A DNA stretch of 64,000 nucleotides from Rhizobium freirei PRF 81 (GCF_000359745.1 NZ_AQHN01000055.1:248001-312000); one strand, 5' to 3'. Numbered from the stretch's first letter, positions 30,633-42,421 are shown. A program made the numbers and translations. Notes: generated by a model from the sequence alone, not told the origin.

Positions 30633-31559
30633 TTAGGTCTCTGGCGTCCATCTGTCGCGGCTGCGCCGCTGCTCGAGATTGAGGAAATCGACGAAGGCCC
30701 GCAGCGGTGCCGGCATGTGCCGGCGGCTGGCATAATAAAGAAACGGACCGGAAAATGCCGTGTCCCATTCTTCAAGGATCGGCACCAGTTCACCTCCAGC
30801 GATCTGCGGCGCGATGAACTCCCGAAACGTCCTGATGATGCCAAGCCCGGCGACGGCGGCGCTGCGTTCGATCTCGATCGAATTCGTGGCGACGACCATG
30901 GAGGGAGCGATGAAGATCGTCTCGCCGTTCCTTTCGAATTCCCACGGCACGACCGATCCGCTCAGGAAACGATGACGGATACAGCGATGTTCGAGTACGT
31001 CGCGCGGATGCTGCGGCGTGCCGTTTGCGGCCAGATATTCCGGCGCGGCGGCAGTAATATAGAATTGTCGCCTTGGCCCGATCGGTACAGCGATCATGTC
31101 CTTTTCCAGCCTCTCATCGTAGCGAACCCCGGCGTCATAACCAGCTGCGACCACGTCGATGAAACTGTCTTCAGCAACGATCTCGACGGAGATGGCCGGA
31201 TACAGCACCAGAAAGCGGCTGATGATATCGGGCATGACGACCATGGCGGCGACGGTGGGCACGTTCAGCCGCAATGTTCCGGCGACGTTATCGCGGAAGC
31301 TATTGATATCGTCGAGCGCTATGGCAATCTCGCCCATGGCGGGCGTCAGGCGCTCCATCAGCCTCTCCCCGGCTTCGGTCGGCGTCACGCTACGGGTCGT
31401 GCGATTGAGCAGGCGCACGCCGAGGTGCTCCTCCAGCCGCCGAACCGCTTCGCTTAGCGAGGATGCGGAAGCGCCGCGTTTGCGCGCAGCCTCGCGAAAG
31501 CTGCGCTCTCGGGCAACGGCGGTAAAAGCAACCAGATCGGCCAGCGGCAAGTCATCCAT
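30633..31559 (-). CDS. LysR family transcriptional regulator
   Basis: A 308-residue regulator. The N-terminal winged HTH reads LVAFTAVARERSFREAARKR then SSLSEAVRRLEEHLGVRLLN, followed by the linker TPAMGEIAIALDDI. The periplasmic-binding-like effector domain starts at GTLRLNVPTVAAMVVMPDII. It is divergent from the aldo-keto reductase gene, with 130 bases between them, the usual arrangement in which a LysR protein controls the neighbouring gene. The ATG at 31559 is preferred to a TTG five codons earlier. Confidence 0.93.
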   Translation of the reverse strand: MDDLPLADLVAFTAVARERSFREAARKRGASASSLSEAVRRLEEHLGVRLLNRTTRSVTPTEAGERLMERLTPAMGEIAIALDDINSFRDNVAGTLRLNVPTVAAMVVMPDIISRFLVLYPAISVEIVAEDSFIDVVAAGYDAGVRYDERLEKDMIAVPIGPRRQFYITAAAPEYLAANGTPQHPRDVLEHRCIRHRFLSGSVVPWEFERNGETIFIAPSMVVATNSIEIERSAAVAGLGIIRTFREFIAPQIAGGELVPILEEWDTAFSGPFLYYASRRHMPAPLRAFVDFLNLEQRRSRDRWTPET

Positions 31560-31689
31560 TGTGCGAAATTCCAAACAACCCGTTTCGATTTACCCGGATT
31601 ATCGCACAGAGGCCGATGGAGTAAAATATGCCCTGAACATCATAGAGGCTCTGAAAATGAGCGCACGCCTCCGACAAAGGAAAACCACG

Positions 31690-32682
31690 ATGGAAAAGCA
31701 TCAATTGGGAAAGAGCGGACCGCAGGTATCGGCTCTCGGCCTCGGCTGCATGGGAATGTCGGGCATGTATGGCCCATCCGATCGTGCCGAAAGCATAGCC
31801 ACCATCCACGCTGCCCTCGATGCCGGCATCAACTTGCTGGATACCGGCGATTTCTATGGCATGGGCCATAACGAGATGCTGATCGGCGAAGCCATTAAGG
31901 GGCTGAAGCGGGATGATTTACTCCTCAGCGTCAAGTTCGGCGCCCTCCGCGATCCCGCCGGCGCATGGCTCGGCTACGACGCCCGGCCGGCAGCGATCAG
32001 AAATTTCGCCGCCTATTCGCTGCAGCGTCTCGGCGTCGACCACATCGACATCTACCGCCCTGCCCGTCTCGACCCGAACGTGCCGATAGAAGACCAGATC
32101 GGCGCGATGGCCGATCTCGTCAAGGCAGGGTACATCCGGCATATCGGCCTGTCGGAAGTGGGCGCTGATACCATCCGCCGCGCCGCCGCCGTCCACCCGA
32201 TCGTCGACCTCCAGATCGAATACTCGCTGATCTCGCGCGGCATCGAGGACAAGATCCTGCCAACCTGCCGCGAACTCGGCATCGGCATCACCGCCTATGG
32301 CGTGCTCTCGCGCGGTCTCATCAGCGGCCATTGGCAGAAAGACAGTGCCCGGAAAGGCGATTTTCGCGCCATGAGCCCGCGTTTCCAGGCCGGAAATGTC
32401 GAAAAGAATCTGGAGCTGGTGGAAGCGATACAAGAGATCGCCGAGACGAAGGGCGCCAGCGTCGCTCAGATTGCGATCGGCTGGGTCGCAGCTCAGGGCA
32501 AAGAGATCGTCCCTGTCATTGGCGCCCGCCGTCGCGACCGCCTCACGGAGGCCTTGGGAGCGCTGTCGGTCAAATTGTCGGAAACCGATACGGCGGCGAT
32601 CGAATGCGCCATCCCCAAGGATGCGGCAGCCGGGGGCCGCTATCCCGAAGCGCAGCTCACCCATCTCGACAGCGAGAAGTAA
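31690..32682 (+). CDS. Aldo/keto reductase
   Basis: A TIM-barrel NADPH-dependent reductase of 330 residues. The N-terminus has LGKSGPQVSALGLGCMGMSG, the catalytic Asp/Tyr lie in LLDTGDFYGMGHNE and the Lys in LLLSVKFGAL. The position of the usual catalytic His (normally in a YYQHRVDP-like strand) reads IDIYRPARLDP and has no histidine, as in some subfamilies. The cofactor end contains PVIGARRRDRL. The substrate is unknown. It is divergent from the LysR gene, which probably regulates it. Confidence 0.92.
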   Translation: MEKHQLGKSGPQVSALGLGCMGMSGMYGPSDRAESIATIHAALDAGINLLDTGDFYGMGHNEMLIGEAIKGLKRDDLLLSVKFGALRDPAGAWLGYDARPAAIRNFAAYSLQRLGVDHIDIYRPARLDPNVPIEDQIGAMADLVKAGYIRHIGLSEVGADTIRRAAAVHPIVDLQIEYSLISRGIEDKILPTCRELGIGITAYGVLSRGLISGHWQKDSARKGDFRAMSPRFQAGNVEKNLELVEAIQEIAETKGASVAQIAIGWVAAQGKEIVPVIGARRRDRLTEALGALSVKLSETDTAAIECAIPKDAAAGGRYPEAQLTHLDSEK

Positions 32683-32697
32683 TAGACTAACGAAGAT

Positions 32698-32726
32698 GCC
32701 CGCTCGCCGGTATTCCGGGAGCGGGC
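32698..32726. terminator. Stem-loop between convergent aldo-keto reductase and YpfJ genes
   Basis: GCCCGCTC pairs with GAGCGGGC and the inner CCGG with CCGG, around a TATT loop with one bulged G. No strong T-run follows on either strand, so termination efficiency is uncertain. Confidence 0.5.
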
Positions 32727-32734
32727 AAGCAAGA

Positions 32735-33655
32735 TCAGACAGGATTGTTCAGCGTATCGCAATCGCTGAGCTTGCCGGAATCGAAGCCCTTCTTGAACCA
32801 CTTGACGCGCTGTGCAGAGGTGCCATGGTTGAAGCTGTCGGGAACGACATAGCCCTGGCTGCGCTTCTGCAGCGTATCGTCGCCGATCTGCTGGGCGGCA
32901 TTCAGCGCCTCTTCGAGATCGCCGGCTTGCAGGATGCCCTTCTGCTGCGTGAACTTGCCCCAGATGCCGGCAAGGCAATCGGCCTGCAGCTCGATGCGCA
33001 CCGACATCTTGTTCGCATCCACCTCGCTCATAGAACGGCGGGCCTGGTTGAATTTCGGCAGGATGCCGAGCTGATCCTGAACGTGGTGGCCGACCTCATG
33101 CGCAATCACATAGGCCTGCGCGAAATCGCCGGATGCACCGAACTGATCCTTCATCTGCTTGAAGAAGGCCATGTCGAGATAAACCTTCTTATCGCCTGGG
33201 CAATAGAAGGGGCCGGTTGCGGCCGAAGCCTGACCGCAAGCCGAAGGGAAGCTGCCGGAGAACAGCACCAGCTTCGGATCCGTATAGGTCTGCCCCATGG
33301 ACTTGAAGATGCCGGTCCACGTGTCTTCCGTATCGGCGAGAACGGTGGCGACAAACTGCTTCATCTCGTCATTGGCCGGCTGGCCGCCGCTGCCACTCGA
33401 GGTGCTCTGCTGGTAGCCGGAGCCGCCGCCCTCCAGCACGCCGGTCTGCTGCAGCAGTCCCATGACATCGACGCCCATGGCTCTCAGGATCAGGAAGATC
33501 ACCACAAGGACGATGATGGTACGAAAGCTTAAACCGCCCCCGCCTATGCCGCCACCGGGAAAACGAAAGCCACCGCCCCCCGTACCGCCGCCGATCGGCG
33601 ACGACCCGCGTTCGTCCTCGATATTGTCGGATTGCCGACGCCCCTTCCAATCCAT
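32735..33655 (-). CDS. YpfJ/KPN_02809-type neutral zinc metallopeptidase
   Basis: A 306-residue membrane-anchored putative peptidase. It starts MDWKGRRQSDNIEDERG, then has a Gly-rich segment, then one membrane helix (TIIVLVVIFLILRAM, about residues 46-60). The catalytic part contains YVIAHEVGHHVQDQLGI, with the HExxH-type zinc site (HEVGH), and ELQADCLAGIWG, with a likely third ligand. The start at 33655 has an AGGAGGTG site six bases upstream. The family is conserved, but substrates are not known to me. Confidence 0.93.
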   Translation of the reverse strand: MDWKGRRQSDNIEDERGSSPIGGGTGGGGFRFPGGGIGGGGLSFRTIIVLVVIFLILRAMGVDVMGLLQQTGVLEGGGSGYQQSTSSGSGGQPANDEMKQFVATVLADTEDTWTGIFKSMGQTYTDPKLVLFSGSFPSACGQASAATGPFYCPGDKKVYLDMAFFKQMKDQFGASGDFAQAYVIAHEVGHHVQDQLGILPKFNQARRSMSEVDANKMSVRIELQADCLAGIWGKFTQQKGILQAGDLEEALNAAQQIGDDTLQKRSQGYVVPDSFNHGTSAQRVKWFKKGFDSGKLSDCDTLNNPV

Positions 33656-33748
33656 AGTGCACCTCCTGGCGATGCCTAAAATCAAAGTCCCTTGAGGCAT
33701 TTATATATCCAGGAACGAGGACAAAGCCAGTTGGCTATCGACAGAAGA

Positions 33749-34240
33749 TCAGGTTAAGCGGCGGCGGTGCCACAATTCTTTGGACACAGCCCATAGAAGA
33801 ACGAGCGCGATAGCTGCCAGGACGGCAAAGGGTGCAATTTCGTCGCCGGTAAAAACTATCCTGTTCATCATGCGGCCTGGAATGAACGTAAATATCCCAG
33901 CGCCGACGATCCCGCCGAAGTAGAGGCCTCTGACGATACGTTTATGCGCCTCGATATTGTGCTTGCGAGCATTGACGATGGCACCCCAGCAACCGAAGAG
34001 AACGTATAGCGACAGCAGATGAATGGGGCTGAAACCATAGAACATATTGATCTGGTGAATGAAAAAGCTCGATAGCGCCGTGACCACCATCAGGCACAGC
34101 CATATCTTGCCGAGCAGGCGGTGCCTCGGCGTACCCTTGGGTCTCAACAGAAGATAAGCGCCGAGCAAGGCAGCCGGAACGACCGCCGCAACATGAATCT
34201 GGATTGCGATCGGGGCATGAAGAAGCGGCTCGAAAGTCAT
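33749..34240 (-). CDS. DUF2306 membrane protein
   Basis: A 163-residue inner-membrane protein with four to five hydrophobic segments. The signature LLRPKGTPRHRLLGKIWLCLMV and the histidines in SSFFIHQINMFYGFSPIHLLSL and HNIEAHKRIVRGLYFGGIVG are typical of DUF2306. Conserved histidines in membrane helices could bind heme or metal, but this is a guess. It is divergent from a LytTR regulator gene with 86 bases between starts and is probably its target. Confidence 0.88.
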   Translation of the reverse strand: MTFEPLLHAPIAIQIHVAAVVPAALLGAYLLLRPKGTPRHRLLGKIWLCLMVVTALSSFFIHQINMFYGFSPIHLLSLYVLFGCWGAIVNARKHNIEAHKRIVRGLYFGGIVGAGIFTFIPGRMMNRIVFTGDEIAPFAVLAAIALVLLWAVSKELWHRRRLT

Positions 34241-34326
34241 GGTGGGGATCCGGTTGAGTTTGCCGAGCCTTTCCGCGATATTGTTGTTCTCTCAATCGAA
34301 ATTGCGCGGAAAAACGGGAAAAATTC

Positions 34327-35151
34327 GTGGATCACACCCTTCTGCAATCCACGCTTCGCGAATTGCAGGTCGTCTGGCGCTCGCCGCGGCTCTGGGCAAC
34401 CTTCGTCATCGTCGTCCTGATCTTCGCCGTAACCGGCCCCTACGGCACGTTTGCACAACTGGGGCCCGCCGCGCGGCTCGGTTATTGGCTGGCCCTTCAT
34501 GCCATGGCTTGGTCCATAGCGATTCTTTTTTCGGTTGTGGCCGAACTCCTCCTGCGCAATTGGACGCCAAGCATGTTCGCCCGGATGATGACGGGATCGA
34601 TCATCGCCGCACTGCCGATCGGCTTCGGCATCTCGCTTGTCGATCTCGCATTCTTCGGCACAGCGCCCACCGTGACGGGCAGCCTGCATCAATCGCTCAC
34701 GTCAATCCCGCTTTGCCTGCTCTTCTGTTTCCTCGCCTATATGACGATGCACCAGCAGATCGCGATAGCGACCGAAGCATCGAGCGCCGAGAAGCAGGCG
34801 CCTGCTCCCGTAAAGACGTCCGAGATAAAGACCCCACCCGCGCAAGCGCCGATCCTGTCGCGCCTGAAACCGGAAAATCGCGGAACGCTCGTAAGGCTTG
34901 CCGTACGAGACCACTATACCGAAGTCGTCACCAGCCGCGGCCGCGAACTCGTGCTGCTGCGCTTTGGCGATGCGTTGATGGAACTCGGCGATACCGAAGG
35001 CATGCGCCTGCATCGATCCCACTGGATAGCCACAGGCCATGTCGCCGGGTTGAAACGCGATAACGGCAAGCTTTTCGTCGTTGCGCGCGACGGCACCGAA
35101 ATGCCCGTAAGCCGCTCCTATGCCGAGGCCGTCCGCCGCCGTTTCGGCTAG
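34327..35151 (+). CDS. LytTR family transcriptional regulator with membrane domain
   Basis: A 274-residue protein. Residues 1-145 carry four membrane segments, a linker rich in Ala/Pro/Lys follows (about 150-175), and residues about 180-274 form a LytTR DNA-binding domain (VRDHYTEVVTSRGRELVLLR, RLHRSHWIATGHVAGLKRDN, and the end PVSRSYAEAVRRRFG). The start is a GTG at 34327 with GGGAAA upstream; the next ATG would cut the first membrane segment. It is divergent from the DUF2306 gene. Membrane-bound LytTR regulators usually control their neighbour; the stimulus is unknown. Confidence 0.9.
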   Translation: MDHTLLQSTLRELQVVWRSPRLWATFVIVVLIFAVTGPYGTFAQLGPAARLGYWLALHAMAWSIAILFSVVAELLLRNWTPSMFARMMTGSIIAALPIGFGISLVDLAFFGTAPTVTGSLHQSLTSIPLCLLFCFLAYMTMHQQIAIATEASSAEKQAPAPVKTSEIKTPPAQAPILSRLKPENRGTLVRLAVRDHYTEVVTSRGRELVLLRFGDALMELGDTEGMRLHRSHWIATGHVAGLKRDNGKLFVVARDGTEMPVSRSYAEAVRRRFG

Positions 35152-35206
35152 CGGAGGCAAAGCATGCAGAATTCATGTCGATTCCGCGATTTATGGGGTT
35201 CCGTTT

Positions 35207-35227
35207 GCAAATACATTTGCCTATAAG
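35207..35227 (+). promoter_or_regulatory. Palindrome overlapping a -10-like box upstream of carB
   Basis: The arms GCAAAT / ATTTGC (35207-35212 and 35215-35220) with a 2-base centre abut TATAAG at 35222-35227. No good -35 box is seen at 17 bases. The position, about 100 bases before carB, fits an operator-promoter. Confidence 0.4.
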
Positions 35228-35323
35228 CCGCTTCTAGCCTGAAAAGACTTGTCCATGCGCCCCCGGCCGGTGATCTCCCACCCTGGCCGGTTTTTCGCGC
35301 AACAAAAAAACGGATGTGAGCCC

Positions 35324-38809
<3,486 letters not shown>

Positions 38810-38819
38810 CACGCAAGAA

Positions 38820-38891
38820 TTGTCGCGGCGGATGTGAGTGGCAATAGCCGGCTTACATCTGCCGCGGTATCATGAGATCCGTGCGACAATT
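38820..38891 (+). other. Nested inverted repeat downstream of carB
   Basis: An outer 9-bp repeat AATTGTCGC / GCGACAATT (38820-38828 and 38883-38891) encloses a 14-bp stem with two G-U pairs (38827-38840 with 38854-38867). TTTTGA follows the outer arm on plus. It may be the carB terminator or a small RNA element. Confidence 0.5.
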
Positions 38892-39029
38892 TTGATGCCT
38901 GCGGCCTCGTCGCTTGCAGGAGATTGATCTGCAACGCGTGCGAGCAGGGAGTGGCCTTCCTTCAAGCATCGAATCTTCTGGAAATCGGCTGTCGCAATCT
39001 GCTATAGATGACAAAATGATGGCTCTACT

Positions 39030-39064
39030 GGTTCCGAAGTACCGCTTCGGAACCTGTTTTCTTT
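39030..39064 (+). terminator. Intrinsic terminator inside the greA leader (possible attenuator)
   Basis: A perfect 10-bp stem GGTTCCGAAG / CTTCGGAACC with a 5-base loop is followed by TGTTTTCTTTT, a strong Rho-independent signal, 44 bases before the greA ATG on the same strand. A CTATAG box at 39002-39007 lies just upstream and could be a -10 element, so the hairpin may lie within the greA transcript. The alternative is that it ends carB transcription. Confidence 0.75.
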
Positions 39065-39107
39065 TGTGTGTGCGAAAGAGCAGCGCAGGGACTGAAGGAT
39101 AAGGAAA

Positions 39108-39584
39108 ATGGTTGAAAAGGTACCGATGACGCAGAGCGGGTTCGTCAAGCTGCAGGAAGAACTGCGCTGGCGTCAGCAGGAAGAGCGCCCGCGAATCATC
39201 GAGGCAATTGCGGAAGCACGCGCCCATGGCGACCTCTCCGAAAACGCCGAGTACCATGCCGCCAAGGAAGCCCAGAGCCATAACGAAGGCCGCATCAGCG
39301 AACTCGAAGACCTGACGGCACGCGCCGAAGTCATCGACCTCACCAAGATGTCCGGCTCGAAGATCAAGTTCGGCGCCAAGGTAAAGCTCGTCGACGAGGA
39401 TACCGAAGAGGAGAGGATCTACCAGATCGTCGGCGATCAGGAAGCCGACGTGAAGGCTGGCCGCATCTCCATCTCCTCGCCGATCGCGCGTGCCCTGATC
39501 GGCAAGGAAGTCGGCGACTCCATCGAAGTCAATGCACCCGGCGGCGCCAAGGCATACGAAATCCTCTCCGTTACCTGGGGCTGA
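39108..39584 (+). CDS. greA: Transcription elongation factor GreA
   Basis: A factor of 158 residues that rescues backtracked RNA polymerase by stimulating RNA cleavage. The N-terminal coiled coil (about 10-75) has the acidic tip in [20 protein letters not shown]. The C-terminal FKBP-like domain includes [18 protein letters not shown] and ends [10 protein letters not shown]. The start has AAGGATAAGG upstream. lpsB begins within seven bases of the stop, matching the greA-lpsB unit described for S. meliloti. Confidence 0.97.
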   Translation: MVEKVPMTQSGFVKLQEELRWRQQEERPRIIEAIAEARAHGDLSENAEYHAAKEAQSHNEGRISELEDLTARAEVIDLTKMSGSKIKFGAKVKLVDEDTEEERIYQIVGDQEADVKAGRISISSPIARALIGKEVGDSIEVNAPGGAKAYEILSVTWG

Positions 39585-39590
39585 TTGCCC

Positions 39591-40670
39591 GTGCGCGATC
39601 GCGACATAGCGCATGCAGACGATCTCCGCGAGATCGAGATCATCGCAACGAATTTCAAACGCCGGTTGTCCGGCGTTACGTCGACGATCGTGCAACTGAT
39701 CCCCAAGCAGATCGAGCTTGGCTATCATATCGCCACTCTCGGCCCCGGCCTGCCGGAGGATCTGCCCAAGCTCGGCTGGCTTAGACTTCCGGGCCTTTGG
39801 ATGAGGCCACGCCGGCATCGCAAGCGTATCTGGCATGCCCGCCGCAACAACGAGATGCTGGTGGGCCTGCTGCTGCGCTCAGTCCTGCGCATGCCTCTGA
39901 AGCTGGTCTTCACTTCGGCCGCCCAGCGCCGCCACAGCGCCTATACGCGCTGGCTCATCAGGCATATGGACGCCGTCATCGCCACCAGCACGCGCTCCGG
40001 CAGTTTCCTGGTGGTGCCTCACACCGTTGTCCAGCACGGCGTCGATCTCAATCGCTTTCATCCACCCGAAACTCCCGACGATCGCATGGCCGCTACCGGC
40101 CTGCCCGGCACCTATCTGATCGGCTGCTTCGGCCGTGTCCGGCATCAAAAAGGCACCGATCTCTTCGTCAAGGCGATGATAGAGCTCCTGCCACGTTATC
40201 CGGATTGGACGGCGATCGTCTGCGGCCGGGTCACGGCCGAACATCGCGGCTTCGGCGAAGAGCTGGAAAAGATGGTCGCGGCCGCCGGCCTCTCCGACCG
40301 CATCCGCTTTATGGGCGAAGTCGACGATATCAAGCCATGGTATCGCCGCGCGAGCCTTTACGTCGCTCCGTCCCGCAACGAGGGTTTTGGTCTGACTCCG
40401 CTCGAAGCCATGGCGTCGCGCACCGCAGTCGTCGCCTCCGATGCGGGCGCCTATGCCGAGATGATCGTTCCGGGCGAGACCGGTGCCGTCGTTCCCGCTG
40501 GTGATGGCGACGCATTGACCAAAGCTATCGCCTTCTATCTGGCCAATCCCGAGGAAGCGCTACGCCAGGGTGACAACGCAGTGCGCCATGTGCGCAGCGA
40601 GTTTGCCTTGGAGAAGGAAGCGACCGCCATCGGAGACGTCTATCGGCAGCTGCTTGCCACAGACCGCTAG
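39591..40670 (+). CDS. lpsB: LPS core mannosyltransferase LpsB-type glycosyltransferase
   Basis: A GT4-family glycosyltransferase of 359 residues, recognised as LpsB from EIIATNFKRRLSGVTSTIVQ at the start, VFTSAAQRRHSAYTRWLIRH, GCFGRVRHQKGTDLFVKAMI and the donor-site FVAPSRNEGFGLTPLEAMAS-like stretch near 265-285 (here YVAPSRNEGFGLTPLEAM). LpsB adds a sugar to the LPS core in rhizobia and is needed for symbiosis in S. meliloti. The start is uncertain: GTG at 39591 or TTG at 39585, right after the greA stop; GGGG lies before both. Its TAG stop overlaps a repeat element. Confidence 0.9.
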   Translation: MRDRDIAHADDLREIEIIATNFKRRLSGVTSTIVQLIPKQIELGYHIATLGPGLPEDLPKLGWLRLPGLWMRPRRHRKRIWHARRNNEMLVGLLLRSVLRMPLKLVFTSAAQRRHSAYTRWLIRHMDAVIATSTRSGSFLVVPHTVVQHGVDLNRFHPPETPDDRMAATGLPGTYLIGCFGRVRHQKGTDLFVKAMIELLPRYPDWTAIVCGRVTAEHRGFGEELEKMVAAAGLSDRIRFMGEVDDIKPWYRRASLYVAPSRNEGFGLTPLEAMASRTAVVASDAGAYAEMIVPGETGAVVPAGDGDALTKAIAFYLANPEEALRQGDNAVRHVRSEFALEKEATAIGDVYRQLLATDR

Positions 40671-40770
40671 AGCATTCCGCTTTTCTTCGAATCGCGAAAA
40701 CGCTCTACCCTCTTATTTCCCAGCGCATTCCGGACGGAAAACCGCTGCGCGCTTTTCCTGGAAATGCTCT
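40669..40770. repeat. RIME-like intergenic repeat, copy B (most complete)
   Basis: A 102-bp element bounded by inverted ends AGAGCATTCC and GGAAATGCTCT. It contains two palindromic parts: the first with CTTTTCTTCGAATCGCGAAAA, the second with the core GCATTCCGGACGGAAAACCG plus CTGCGCGCTTTTCCTG. Cores also occur at 4531-4573 and 63740-63787. It starts within the lpsB stop codon. Confidence 0.85.
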
Positions 40771-40808
40771 AAGCCGACAGATTGACGCCAAGGTCAATGC
40801 GGCGCACC

Positions 40809-41711
40809 TCACGCCCTCAGCGCGAACCTGTCATCGTAGCCGAAATCATATTTCAGCAATGCCGAAACCGGCGAATAGTTGACGAGCGAAACGCCACGCT
40901 CCCCGGCCATTTTCCGGGCAAGCACGAAATGTTCGACGATGCGCCCCTCGGCCCGCGCAATGCCGGAGAAGGCGGTATCTCCGCTGGTTTCATAGAAACG
41001 AGGCTCGCTGGCGTTGGATATATCGATACCCAGAAAGCCGATGGTTCGATGTGCAGAATACAAAGCAAATTGCAGCGTCGATACAGCGACGGATCCGCCA
41101 ACGAAAACGCCACGATCCGGCAGGAGTGAAAGACCGGTGGAACCGGCCGCGTCCATCCTTACATGGTGAAGCTTCTTGAGGTCATCGAGCGAGCGGCGCC
41201 GAGCGCCATACGGCCGGCGGATGTCGTCGATCAGGATGACCATCTTGTCCCTCAGCCAACTCGCGTCGATTTCGCAAAGAGCCCGCAACACCGAAACGGA
41301 AAAGAGACAGAGCGAGCCGGGGGTTATCTTCTCGCGCATCATGCGATGGTGCCGCCAGACGAAGCGCTCGTCCTCGATCGCAACCGCCAGCGGTTCACCA
41401 ATCCGCTCCCCTGCCAGCCTTATGGCGCCATTCAGAAGGATAGCACTACCGGATTCGACGCCCCCGAGGTCACAGTCACGAATGGATGGCCCCGAACCGA
41501 CAATATAGATCGTCTCGCCGGACCGTTCGCGCAGCCTGTCCATCCCCGCAAGATCCGCAACCTTAGCGCCGTGATAACGCACGTCGCCCCTGCTTTCGTT
41601 GCGAACAATGCTCAGTCCGGGAAACCAATCCTGGACATGAGCCAGCGAGCCGCCAAGGAATACGCGCGTGCCAGACTTGATCAGCGATCGATGCCAAGGC
41701 CGGTGCGTCAT
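40809..41711 (-). CDS. Putative LPS-associated transferase (DUF115/GT42-like fold)
   Basis: A cytosolic-looking protein of 300 residues. The N-terminal third is basic. At about 67 begins TIYIVGSGPSIRDCDLGG, a nucleotide-binding strand-loop like those of DUF115 and GT42 sialyltransferase-type enzymes. Later GGSVAVSTLQFALYSAHRTI, GFLGIDISNA and a C-terminal ERGVSLVNYSPVSALLKYDF repeat the pattern of that fold. The gene starts four bases after the lrp stop and is convergent with lpsB, the place of lpsCDE behind lrp3 in S. meliloti. A role in LPS core sugar transfer is therefore inferred, not shown. Confidence 0.72.
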   Translation of the reverse strand: MTHRPWHRSLIKSGTRVFLGGSLAHVQDWFPGLSIVRNESRGDVRYHGAKVADLAGMDRLRERSGETIYIVGSGPSIRDCDLGGVESGSAILLNGAIRLAGERIGEPLAVAIEDERFVWRHHRMMREKITPGSLCLFSVSVLRALCEIDASWLRDKMVILIDDIRRPYGARRRSLDDLKKLHHVRMDAAGSTGLSLLPDRGVFVGGSVAVSTLQFALYSAHRTIGFLGIDISNASEPRFYETSGDTAFSGIARAEGRIVEHFVLARKMAGERGVSLVNYSPVSALLKYDFGYDDRFALRA

Positions 41712-41715
41712 CTGC

Positions 41716-42189
41716 CTAGAGCTCTACGAGACCGAGCTTCTTGACTTGTCGGATAGTCAACATCGTGCGCACCGTATCGACATGTTCGTTCGCGGTCAGA
41801 ACCTCAATGACGAAATCCTGGAATCGGGTGAGATTCTCCGCGACGCAATGTAGCAGGAAATCGCTGTCGCCGGAAACCATCCATGCCTGCCGCACCAGCG
41901 GCCACGCCGCGGTCGCGCTGGCGAAAGCCTTGAGATTGGCCTCCGATTGGTGCTTGAGGCCGACCATGCAGAAAGCCACGAGATCGAAGCCCAGCTTCGG
42001 GCTGTTCAACATGGCGTGATAGCCTTCGATAACGCCGGCTTCCTCCAGCTTGCGCACCCGGCGCAGGCATGGCGGCGCGGAAATGCCAACCCGATCAGCG
42101 AGTTCGACGTTGGTCATCCGTCCGTCCCGCTGGAGTTCCCGCAGAATCTTGATATCGATGGCATCGAGTTCAGCGCGAAGCACTTTCAT
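41716..42189 (-). CDS. Lrp/AsnC family transcriptional regulator
   Basis: A regulator of 157 residues. The N-terminal HTH is in LDAIDIKILRELQRDGRMTN and VELADRVGISAPPCLRRVRK, followed by the RAM effector domain (FCMVGLKHQSEANLKAF, and GDSDFLLHCVAENLTRFQDF). Position, divergent from trxB and followed by an LPS-like gene, corresponds to lrp3 of S. meliloti, where LsrB activates lrp3-lpsCDE. The LsrB-like gene is only 1.2 kb away here. The start MKVLRAELDAID fits the family. Confidence 0.94.
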   Translation of the reverse strand: MKVLRAELDAIDIKILRELQRDGRMTNVELADRVGISAPPCLRRVRKLEEAGVIEGYHAMLNSPKLGFDLVAFCMVGLKHQSEANLKAFASATAAWPLVRQAWMVSGDSDFLLHCVAENLTRFQDFVIEVLTANEHVDTVRTMLTIRQVKKLGLVEL

Positions 42190-42421
42190 CGCCTTTCTTT
42201 AATTCGCCCTCGCCAGCTTCTATATAAGGCACGAAAATTCGCAAGAAAGTTTCTCCGGGGTAACCGATTCTTACACAAAGCAGATTTGCTCTGTTAGTAA
42301 TGCAAGGCTGCCCTTGAATAAATGCATAAGGCAATCATAAATGTAGCGGCGGATCGCGAAATCGCCGGCTTTGAGCGTTTGAAGCGGCGGTTTCCCGTTC
42401 GCTGAATTGAAAGGACTGACT

